Position numbers and translations under genes: made by a program. Positions 34,703 through 42,334 of a stretch of 64,000 nt of DNA are shown here, piece after piece (position 1 is the first letter of the stretch; each line of letters starts with the position of its first letter). Source of the stretch: Halanaerobium hydrogeniformans. GTDB taxonomy: Bacteria; Bacillota; Halanaerobiia; Halanaerobiales; Halanaerobiaceae. The stretch spans positions 2,418,001 through 2,482,000 of the forward strand of contig NC_014654.1 of the NCBI RefSeq assembly GCF_000166415.1, given 5' to 3'. The notes under the pieces are model-generated. The model did not search any database and had not been told where the DNA came from. It worked only from the letters and a program-made list of their open reading frames with translations.

Positions 34703-37700
34703 GCCTCCTGCTCAGATTCAGATTCTGCTTCACATTTGGGACAGTAATAATGTTCTCCTGCTAAATATCCATGTACTGGACAAATACTAAAAGTTGGGGT
34801 TATTGTATAATATGGAAGTTGAAAATTCTCGGCAATTCTTTTAACCAATTTTTTGGTGCTTTTTATTGATGGCATTTTTTCCCCTAAAAATCCATGTAAC
34901 ACTGTATTATGAATAAAAACTAGAGTGTTTTTACCTGCTAAATAATTATGATTCAGCTGGGTTGTAAGGTCATAAAATTGATTATCTTCAACGTCAATTT
35001 TAGTAATCTCTTCGACCATTACAACAGGTAATTGACGTTTTATTTTTTGAGCAAGTCTATCATTTGACTGTTCAACTTCGTTATTTTGAATTTTTCTTTC
35101 TAAGAAATCAAAATGAGGAATTGTTATACTGTAATGATTTTTCTTTTGCTTTTCACAAAGACTTTTTTGAATCATAATCCCAGCCATTGTGAAAATTTCC
35201 AGAATATCATCTGCCATTTTTTCTGAACAGCTTTCATATCGGGCACTGCCATTAACTGGATCTACTTCTCCTCTTCCATCTATCAGACCAAAAAGTAAGC
35301 TATAGACATTTTTTTGTGTCAACTGTTCTGTAATTGTTTTAGAAATACCTTTATTTCTTTCTTTTGCTCCTTCATTAAATCCATAATCAAAAAGGAATTT
35401 AACCGCTTTTTCTTCTTTTGTAGTTAAGTGATATCCATTATTATTTTTTCTATAATTTATAATTTCACTATCTGCATCAAAATATTTTTCCATGATTTGT
35501 AGAACTTTTAAGATTATTTTTTTGTCATCAGCAAAAATATTTATTTGATATTTATTACTTCTGTTTTCAGCTTGAGAAGTTGATTTACAAAGGCTAATTA
35601 CACCTCGATCATAAAAATAGCCTAAAAACCACATCAAATCTTGATCCAATTTAGAATAAATATCCGGGTAAATGTTATAGTGATTTTGTAATATATAATC
35701 TCCCTTTTTTAACTGATCTGCTCTTTTTTCTGTAATCTTATATTTTTTATCTAGGTTTTCTCCACTTAAAAATAATTTATTGTCGATATCTTTAACTAAG
35801 ATTTCATTATCATCTGCAGATTTTAAATTTGCTAAAGCTACCTTTTTTTCTGTTATAGGCTCCAACACAAAAAATGGATGCCAGTCACTTGTAGTAATAT
35901 CAAGATCTTTTTCAGCTTTAATTCTAATTTTATCATGTCTGCTAACATCTATGGCAACTGCATCAGTAATTAAATCCCATTCTGATCTATGATACTCTTC
36001 ATTATAACTTAAGGCCATAATAGGCTTTAAATTTTCATAATTTTTAACGATCTCTTCTATTTTCATTAATCCTTTATCAGTTAAAACCTTATTTCCTTTC
36101 TCAATACAGCCTCCTGTATATTTAGACTGCAGTTCATCCTGTAATTCAAGGGCAGTAAATATATCATCTGTCAAATTTACAGGTAACTGAGTAGAGTTTG
36201 TATAATAAGGATCTGCACCTTCGTTAATTACCCTGTCCTCATTTGCAGAAATAATGCTGTCACCAAATTTTTCTTTATCAAGTCTGGCAAACCTATATGC
36301 TGTTCCCTCAGCAGGAGTAGCTTCTAGATTATATAAATTATCAGTTTTTTCCTGATATTCCTGTAGTTTATCCCGCATTGCATCCATCACTTCTAAAGCA
36401 AACTTTTGTCCATCCTGGGAAGCTATATCTTTATCCATAAAATTAAGTAGAGCCTCATTCATTCCATTTAATCCTATTGTGTTGAAATGATTTTTCCAGT
36501 ATTCATCAAAACGTTTTTTAACATCTCTTAAATAAAATTTAGAATATGGATATAACCCCTGTTCTGTAAGATTTTCAAGTACTTTTCTTTTGATTTCAAG
36601 ACTGTCTTTAGAAATATCCATTAATCTATAGACACGATTGATAAAATCAGCTTTATCTGCCGCCAAATATCCAATTCTTGGCATATTTAAAGTAACCACT
36701 CCTATACTTCCTGTCATAGGATTAGCGCCAAATAAACCTCCCCCTCTTTTGCGCAGCTCTTTATTGTCAAGACGTAATCGACAACACATAGAACGAGCAT
36801 CTTCGGGATTCATATCTGAATTGATAAAGTTGGAAAAATAGGGAATTCCAAATTTTGCAGTCATCTCCCAAACGGGATCAAGCACCGGATTATTCCAATC
36901 AAAATCATCTGTAATATTATAGGTAGGAATAGGGAAAGAAAACATTCTGCCTTTTGCATCACCATCCATCATCACTTCCGCAAAAGCACGGTTAAACTTA
37001 TCCATTTCCTCCTGGAATTCTCCGTATGTTTTTGATTTATATTCTCCTCCTATAATTACTGACTGTTCTTTTAAATAATTAGGTACTTCAAGATCCATAG
37101 TAATATTTGTAAAAGGAGTCTGAAATCCAACCCGGGTAGGGACGTTCATATTGAATAAAAATTCCTGCATTATTTGTTTAACTTCTTCATAATTAAGATT
37201 ATCATAAGCGATAAATGGTGCCAGATAGGTGTCAAAATTTGAAAAAGCCATTGCCCCTGCAGCCTCGCCCTGGAGCGTATAATAAAAATTTGTGATTTGG
37301 CCTAAAGCTGTCTGAAGATGCCTGGGTGGAGAACTTTCAATTTTTGTTGGTACACCTCGAAAACCTGTCCGTAAAAGATCTTCTAAATCCCATCCACAGC
37401 AATAGACACTCAGGTTTCCTAAATCATGAACATGCAAATCACCGTCTTTATGTAATTTCTCTATTTCATCTGAATAAATTTGCTGCAACCAGTACTGACC
37501 TGTTACCTCTGAAGCAATAAAATTATTTAAGCCCTGCAGAGAATAGCTCATATTAGAATTTTCATTAACTTTCCAGTCACTTCGATCTAAATAATTATCC
37601 ATAATATTTACAGCATCTGCAAATAGTTTTTTGGTATCACGAAGTTTAGAGTGCTGCTCTCGATAAAGTATGTATGCTTTTGCAACATCGGCATAACCTT

Positions 37701-37929
37701 TTTCTATTAATACTTTTTCTACTAGATCTTGAATTTGTTCAACCTCAACTATCCCGCCATCTTTGAAAAATATTTTAAGATAAGAAATAACTTCTGAACA
37801 AATTTCATCTCCAATTTTATCATTATTGCTTTCTACAGCTTCTGCTGCTTTAATTACTGCAGCTTTAATTTTATCAGAATTAAAATCTACTTTTTTGCCG
37901 TTTCTCTTTTTTACATATTTTAAGGCCAT
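34699..37929 (-). CDS. nrdD: Anaerobic ribonucleoside-triphosphate reductase, catalytic chain with intein
   Basis: Class III RNR reduces ribonucleoside triphosphates without oxygen or cobalamin. The 1076-residue precursor has an N-terminal ATP-cone (residues about 1-95), the catalytic barrel (SVYCCGWDLEDLLRTGF, GGGLFGANPMTGSIGVVTLN), an intein at 608-1008 and a C-terminal zinc site (C1050, H1053, C1063, C1066). After splicing about 675 residues remain, but the RVxGY glycyl-radical tail is missing and is supplied by the gene at 33794. Expression is probably controlled by the cobalamin riboswitch upstream. Confidence 0.93.
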   Translation of the reverse strand: MALKYVKKRNGKKVDFNSDKIKAAVIKAAEAVESNNDKIGDEICSEVISYLKIFFKDGGIVEVEQIQDLVEKVLIEKGYADVAKAYILYREQHSKLRDTKKLFADAVNIMDNYLDRSDWKVNENSNMSYSLQGLNNFIASEVTGQYWLQQIYSDEIEKLHKDGDLHVHDLGNLSVYCCGWDLEDLLRTGFRGVPTKIESSPPRHLQTALGQITNFYYTLQGEAAGAMAFSNFDTYLAPFIAYDNLNYEEVKQIMQEFLFNMNVPTRVGFQTPFTNITMDLEVPNYLKEQSVIIGGEYKSKTYGEFQEEMDKFNRAFAEVMMDGDAKGRMFSFPIPTYNITDDFDWNNPVLDPVWEMTAKFGIPYFSNFINSDMNPEDARSMCCRLRLDNKELRKRGGGLFGANPMTGSIGVVTLNMPRIGYLAADKADFINRVYRLMDISKDSLEIKRKVLENLTEQGLYPYSKFYLRDVKKRFDEYWKNHFNTIGLNGMNEALLNFMDKDIASQDGQKFALEVMDAMRDKLQEYQEKTDNLYNLEATPAEGTAYRFARLDKEKFGDSIISANEDRVINEGADPYYTNSTQLPVNLTDDIFTALELQDELQSKYTGGCIEKGNKVLTDKGLMKIEEIVKNYENLKPIMALSYNEEYHRSEWDLITDAVAIDVSRHDKIRIKAEKDLDITTSDWHPFFVLEPITEKKVALANLKSADDNEILVKDIDNKLFLSGENLDKKYKITEKRADQLKKGDYILQNHYNIYPDIYSKLDQDLMWFLGYFYDRGVISLCKSTSQAENRSNKYQINIFADDKKIILKVLQIMEKYFDADSEIINYRKNNNGYHLTTKEEKAVKFLFDYGFNEGAKERNKGISKTITEQLTQKNVYSLLFGLIDGRGEVDPVNGSARYESCSEKMADDILEIFTMAGIMIQKSLCEKQKKNHYSITIPHFDFLERKIQNNEVEQSNDRLAQKIKRQLPVVMVEEITKIDVEDNQFYDLTTQLNHNYLAGKNTLVFIHNTVLHGFLGEKMPSIKSTKKLVKRIAENFQLPYYTITPTFSICPVHGYLAGEHYYCPKCEAESESEQEA
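34906..36108 (-). other. Intein within NrdD, with degenerate LAGLIDADG endonuclease
   Basis: A 401-residue insertion, C608 to N1008, interrupts the NrdD motif TGG/TVLHGFLGE. Splicing features are present: Cys1 in GGCIEKGNKVLTDKGLMKIEEI, a block-B TTSDWHPF (residues 679-686), and the C-terminal FIHN before Thr as the +1 residue. Between them lie two LAGLIDADG-like helices (LMWFLGYFYDRG near 765 and LLFGLIDGRGEVD near 878). The first has Tyr-Asp-Arg rather than the common acidic pattern, so cutting ability is uncertain. Confidence 0.9.
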
Positions 37930-38021
37930 CCTTATATCCCCCTATTTATAAAATAAACATTTGTTTACAATGACTGTAATATTTACTTATTCTTGACAGA
38001 ATTAATATTTCCTGCGTCAAA

Positions 38022-38061
38022 AACAAAAAAGAAAATCCCTTCCGAAAAATATCGCAAGGGA
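38022..38061 (-). terminator. Terminator of the nrdD riboswitch leader
   Basis: TCCCTT / AAGGGA (38036-38061) closes a short stem that is followed on the minus strand by a T-rich tract. It lies between the cobalamin aptamer and the nrdD start. Confidence 0.72.
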
Positions 38062-38094
38062 GTCATAAGAGCAAAACTGAATTTAATTATCTTT

Positions 38095-38265
38095 CACCCC
38101 TCTCATATCCCGTGAGTATCTGGTGATTAAATATGGCAGGTCTTCCGGCTTGGTTTGCAAAGCAGACCCTCTTCCCGGTTTCCCAGTGAGATAACAGTCT
38201 TTTTTTAAACCTTACGGCGGCGGGACCGCAGAGGACTTTAACCTCTTTCCCATTTTAATGCAATT
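38095..38265 (-). promoter_or_regulatory. Cobalamin riboswitch upstream of nrdD
   Basis: On the minus strand the conserved blocks appear in order: GGGAAAGAGGTTAAAGTCCTC, GCGGTCCCGCCGCCGTAAGG, a long variable arm, and CAAGCCGGAAGACCTGCC. The terminator at 38022 follows, then the RNR genes. When B12 is available a cobalamin-dependent class II RNR can serve, so shutting off the B12-independent enzyme makes sense. Boundaries are approximate. Confidence 0.9.
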
Positions 38266-38392
38266 ATTAATTTTCGTTTTAAACACCAAAACAATAATTA
38301 CAACCTATATTTAATAATATTAAATTTTTAATTGTTAGTAATTTCCTAAAATTTCTTCCAACTTATCTATATCTTATAATATTTGTTATCTA

Positions 38393-38418
38393 AAAAGCAA
38401 ATTAAGTTTGCTTTTTTA
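38393..38418 (-). terminator. Terminator of the DUF445 gene
   Basis: AAAAGCAAA / TTTGCTTTT (38393-38415) with a 5-base loop lies directly after the stop codon and ends in T on the minus strand. Confidence 0.75.
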
Positions 38419-38423
38419 AAAAA

Positions 38424-41400
38424 TTATAAGATAAATGACCTTAACAATAATTGAAGTACACCAAAAATTCCTCCAAACCATCCATATTGTTTTAATTGAT
38501 TAAAATAATGGCCGGCAAAACTATTAAAAGTGCTTTCAATTTCAGCAGGATCCATTTTTCTTATTTCAGCAGAAGTTAATTCTTTTAATTCTAAGCTCTC
38601 AACAATTTTTTCAGAATTAACAATTAAACTATCTATTCCACTCTGCAAAAATAGTTCTAATAAATAATTTAAACTTTCTCTGTCCATTTCCTTTTGTAAA
38701 TGACTTATGAAATCAGACACTAAAGCTATTGTTTCTTCAGCTATGCTTTCGAGCGTTTCTTCTTTTTCCAAAATTGCACTCAAGTTATCTATAATTTCAT
38801 TTATTGATTGAGATGATATAAAATTTCTTTCTGCAAAATTTAAATTCTCAGTAAAATTAAGCCATGTTTTTTCTGCTTTTACAAATTGATTATTATTAAT
38901 CAGGTATTTAAATTGATTTTTTATTTTTTGATCTGAAAAAATATTTTTTAGATCAACTAAAAGTTTTAATTTTTGTTCAAGGCTGAATTGATTTTTTATA
39001 AATTTTTCTAATTCAATTTTGTTTACTTCAAAATTAAAATTAAATAGCTCTTTTTCTTCACCTTTAAGCAAAGCTTGACTAAGTTTTTCTATTTCAGTCT
39101 CATTTAAAAATATAAATGTATTTAAAAAATCTTCACCTTTAGCAGAATTAAAGAAATAAGTTGCTGAAGATGAAAAATCAAAGCTGCTTAAACTCTCAAA
39201 GCTTTTCTGCTCGAGATCTTTTAGATAGCTTTCTAAATCATTTTTTATATTTTCATCTTCTTCTGCAAAGAATGCTGGCAAATAATGATTAAAAATTCTT
39301 TTCCCAACTGCATCAATAAAGCCATCCAAATCAGCCATTAATATTGCTCCAGAGATAAGAGTGTTTTTAAGAATCCCACCTTTTTTAGCTTTCTCAAACT
39401 CTATTAACTCATCTTTTTTAAATTTTAGTTTCTGCAAAATATTCTCTTCCTCTTTATATAAAAACTCTGTGGCTGTTCCAAAGAGATCATCTTTATTTTC
39501 TTGTAAATAAGAAAAAATAAGATCATTTAAATCTAGCTTTAAATCAGTTCCAAAAAGTTGTGGGACAAGATATTTGGCAAAAGGAAAAATCTTTTTATCA
39601 CTGATAATTTCTTTAAAACGATGAGAGCTTAAACTCAAAGTATATTCCCCTGCCAAAGCAGTAGATACTTTCTCTAATGAAAAAATATCCTGTCCTATCT
39701 GAGCAGTGGAAAAATTAATATTTTCTTCCTTTTTATTTAAGAATTCAAGGCTTTTTTCCTCTAAACTGATAATTTTAATTTCATTTTCTAGAACATTAGC
39801 AAGCTTTGTATTGATATATTTTTGCAAATCTGCGTTTCCTTTGGCTTTAGGAATTTGCTCAAGCGAAAAATTAATTAACTGTTCTGCTATTAAACTATCC
39901 TTGTTTTTTAACAGGCTGAACAAAAGCCGATAATCCTGCTCTTTAAAATACTGCAATCCTTTATCGGTTATTTTAGCCCTATTATTTTCTAACAATTCTG
40001 CAGCAGAGTTTGCCTTAAGAAGTTCTTTTTCTACAAAAGATCCCATAGAATCAGCAAATCTATTTCTATTTTTAGCCACTACTCCTGGGGTAAAAGGCAT
40101 TTTAAAAGAAGCAATATATTTTTCCTGATAGGGGTTAAAAATCATCCAAATAGCTAATACATTTGTCAACCAACCAACTCCACCATATAAAACAGCAGAA
40201 GATACATAATCAACCCAAACTGGAGATGCAGCCATCAAAGCAGCCTCAACACCTGTTAGGTTGAATATCATTCCAGCTGCAGCCCCAAGTAAAGCTCCTA
40301 AATAAGTGATAGGTTTCAGTTCTTTACCCATGAATTCCTCAATTGCTTTTTGTACTTCCTGATCAGAAAGTTGATTAAGATTTGCAGAAGCTGTTTGAGC
40401 TATACTCCCTTCAACTATTTCTGGTAGATAATTGTATAAAAAAGCACATAGCTCATCAGTTAGTTTAAGAATATTTTTTTTATCTTTAGAAAAGTCTTTA
40501 TATAAATCTCTAAGCTCCTTATTTTCTATTTTACTTTCTAAATCTAAAAATCTGTTTTCTAATTGCCCAGAAATTATTTCAGTATTATTTTTAATGAATT
40601 TGTTTAGATATATCAAGGCATTTTCATTAATATATTTAAATAAAGAATTAATAAATTCATAATTATTTTTCAAATTTTCTAAGATCAAATTTTCAAGATA
40701 ATCAGCTTTTAGAGAAAAATCTTCTGCTTTAATTACCTTTTCTAAAGGCAAACCAAAAATATTTTCTATAAATAGCTTTAATAATTCTGGATCTGAAAGG
40801 GTGTTTTGGATAAATGTAAAAAGCAGATTAAATAATTTACTTTCAAGATTCTGGTTTTCAAAAAAATCTTGAGAAAATATTTCTTCTAAAGATTTAGTGT
40901 TATTTTCTTGTAAAAAGCTAAAAAAATAATTTTCAATTTTTTCTGTTATACTATTTACTTTGATAAAACTGCTAAATTGAGATAATTTTTTATTTTTAAT
41001 TTCCCGGATTAGTTTTTCACTAAGACTATTATCTTTAGAAATCGAATTATTTATATAATTTATTATTAATTCAGTCGGACTTCCATATTCATCCATGTTT
41101 TCTTGATATTTATTATAGATAGCAGAGCGACTCATTGCTTTGAATCCACTATTTAATTTAATTTCTTCTTCAACTGCTGTAAAAATCATTTCTTCAATTT
41201 CATTTTCATGATTTCTAATAAACTTAATTATTTTTGCTTTGCTATGAACAATGATTATATCAAGATCTTCTTTTAAGCTTTTCTCTAGTTGTGGAGATAT
41301 TAAATCATCTATTATTAATTCGGATTTTTCTATTTCGATTTTCAAATTAATAATAAATTCATTAATAATATTTTTGAATTTATTTTCTGTAAAAAAGTTT

Positions 41401-42170
41401 TCAAGGCTTCTTTCTTCTTTAAATATTTCTTCTATTTTTATTTTCTTTATTTTTTTAATCAAATTATTGCTTAATTTATTTAAATCAACTAAACTTTTAA
41501 GGCTTTGTTTTAAATCAGCTTTATCCTGATCAGAAGCATATGCTCTATTTAATTCTAAAGAAAATGCTTTTAAAAAATCACTTAATTCTGCTTTGCTTTG
41601 TTTTGTTAATAAATCAGATATTTTTTCTTCTTTTAGTTCTTGATAAATATTAATTAATACTTTTTTCAATAGATTTTTATCTTTAATTTCTTGAATAAAA
41701 TCAAAATAAAAGTTCTCAATAATTTCATTTAAGCCCTCTTGACTGAGCAAATCATCTATTTGATGATTCTGGGCCAGCTCTGAAGTTAAACTAATAAAAT
41801 ATTGGGGAAGCTTTTCTGCTAAATACTTTGTGCTAAGCTGATAATTATTTTTCCAGGCTGGAAAATCAGATAATTTTTCTTGATTGCTGCGTTGATAAAG
41901 ATGGAACTTAAGTAGATCTTTAACTGTTTTATTTAAATTTTTTTTAAATTCTGCTTTAGAAAATTCTTCTTTTAAAGTGTCATGATTAATAATATCTCTT
42001 TCTACTAACTGCGAAATACTCTTTATAAATTCATCTCTGGTCTTTATAACTACTCCACCAAAAGGACCATATTTTTTAAAAATCATTTTCAATGCTAAAT
42101 TATTTGTTAAATAACCAGTAACAGCACCCGTACTTGCTGCAGCTAATATTGCTGGAATATCTAAAAGCAT
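38424..42170 (-). CDS. Very large membrane protein with two DUF445 domains
   Basis: About 1248 residues. The N-terminal DUF445 unit opens with a membrane segment and the family block AVTGYLTNNLALKMIFKKYG; a long helical, charged region of some 550 residues follows. A second DUF445 unit near residue 640 has hydrophobic segments and WLTNVLAIWMIFNPYQEKY, then GVVAKNRNRFADSMGSFVEK. A C-terminal hydrophobic segment (GGIFGVLQLLLRSFIL) closes the chain. Typical DUF445 (YheB-like) proteins are about 380-450 residues, so this is a tandem fusion. The ATG at 42170 is preferred for spacing to AGGAGG. Function unknown. Confidence 0.8.
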   Translation of the reverse strand: MLLDIPAILAAASTGAVTGYLTNNLALKMIFKKYGPFGGVVIKTRDEFIKSISQLVERDIINHDTLKEEFSKAEFKKNLNKTVKDLLKFHLYQRSNQEKLSDFPAWKNNYQLSTKYLAEKLPQYFISLTSELAQNHQIDDLLSQEGLNEIIENFYFDFIQEIKDKNLLKKVLINIYQELKEEKISDLLTKQSKAELSDFLKAFSLELNRAYASDQDKADLKQSLKSLVDLNKLSNNLIKKIKKIKIEEIFKEERSLENFFTENKFKNIINEFIINLKIEIEKSELIIDDLISPQLEKSLKEDLDIIIVHSKAKIIKFIRNHENEIEEMIFTAVEEEIKLNSGFKAMSRSAIYNKYQENMDEYGSPTELIINYINNSISKDNSLSEKLIREIKNKKLSQFSSFIKVNSITEKIENYFFSFLQENNTKSLEEIFSQDFFENQNLESKLFNLLFTFIQNTLSDPELLKLFIENIFGLPLEKVIKAEDFSLKADYLENLILENLKNNYEFINSLFKYINENALIYLNKFIKNNTEIISGQLENRFLDLESKIENKELRDLYKDFSKDKKNILKLTDELCAFLYNYLPEIVEGSIAQTASANLNQLSDQEVQKAIEEFMGKELKPITYLGALLGAAAGMIFNLTGVEAALMAASPVWVDYVSSAVLYGGVGWLTNVLAIWMIFNPYQEKYIASFKMPFTPGVVAKNRNRFADSMGSFVEKELLKANSAAELLENNRAKITDKGLQYFKEQDYRLLFSLLKNKDSLIAEQLINFSLEQIPKAKGNADLQKYINTKLANVLENEIKIISLEEKSLEFLNKKEENINFSTAQIGQDIFSLEKVSTALAGEYTLSLSSHRFKEIISDKKIFPFAKYLVPQLFGTDLKLDLNDLIFSYLQENKDDLFGTATEFLYKEEENILQKLKFKKDELIEFEKAKKGGILKNTLISGAILMADLDGFIDAVGKRIFNHYLPAFFAEEDENIKNDLESYLKDLEQKSFESLSSFDFSSSATYFFNSAKGEDFLNTFIFLNETEIEKLSQALLKGEEKELFNFNFEVNKIELEKFIKNQFSLEQKLKLLVDLKNIFSDQKIKNQFKYLINNNQFVKAEKTWLNFTENLNFAERNFISSQSINEIIDNLSAILEKEETLESIAEETIALVSDFISHLQKEMDRESLNYLLELFLQSGIDSLIVNSEKIVESLELKELTSAEIRKMDPAEIESTFNSFAGHYFNQLKQYGWFGGIFGVLQLLLRSFIL

Positions 42171-42186
42171 AATCATATCCTCCTGT

Positions 42187-42203
42187 AATGATAATCATTT
42201 TTG
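42187..42203. promoter_or_regulatory. Fur-family-like palindrome before the DUF445 gene
   Basis: AATGATAATCATT is a 13-base palindrome identical to the centre of the classical Fur consensus. It lies immediately upstream of the AGGAGG of the DUF445 gene. Which Fur-family protein would bind is unknown. Confidence 0.35.
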
Positions 42204-42319
42204 ATATCCACAATTCTGGATAAGTTGTTAATAAGTTCTTGGTTTAATCCACAAAATTTGTTGATTAGATGTTGACAACTGTGGATAAAACACCTGTTTT
42301 GTTATTAACTTGTGGATAA
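42204..42319. promoter_or_regulatory. Cluster of DnaA boxes
   Basis: Within 116 bases there are two perfect 9-mers of the DnaA box (TGTGGATAA at 42280-42288 and 42311-42319) and three with one mismatch (ATATCCACA 42204-42212, TCTGGATAA 42215-42223, TAATCCACA 42245-42253). The spacer DNA is AT-rich. No dnaA, dnaN or rpmH is near, so this is more likely a DnaA-titration or DnaA-controlled promoter site than the main origin. Confidence 0.65.
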
Positions 42320-42334
42320 CCTCGCTTTGTAAGC

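Noticed and set aside
42181-42334. Chromosome origin at the DnaA-box cluster
   Set aside because: No dnaA, dnaN, rpmH or parAB nearby and no visible unwinding-element repeats; a secondary DnaA site is the more modest reading.
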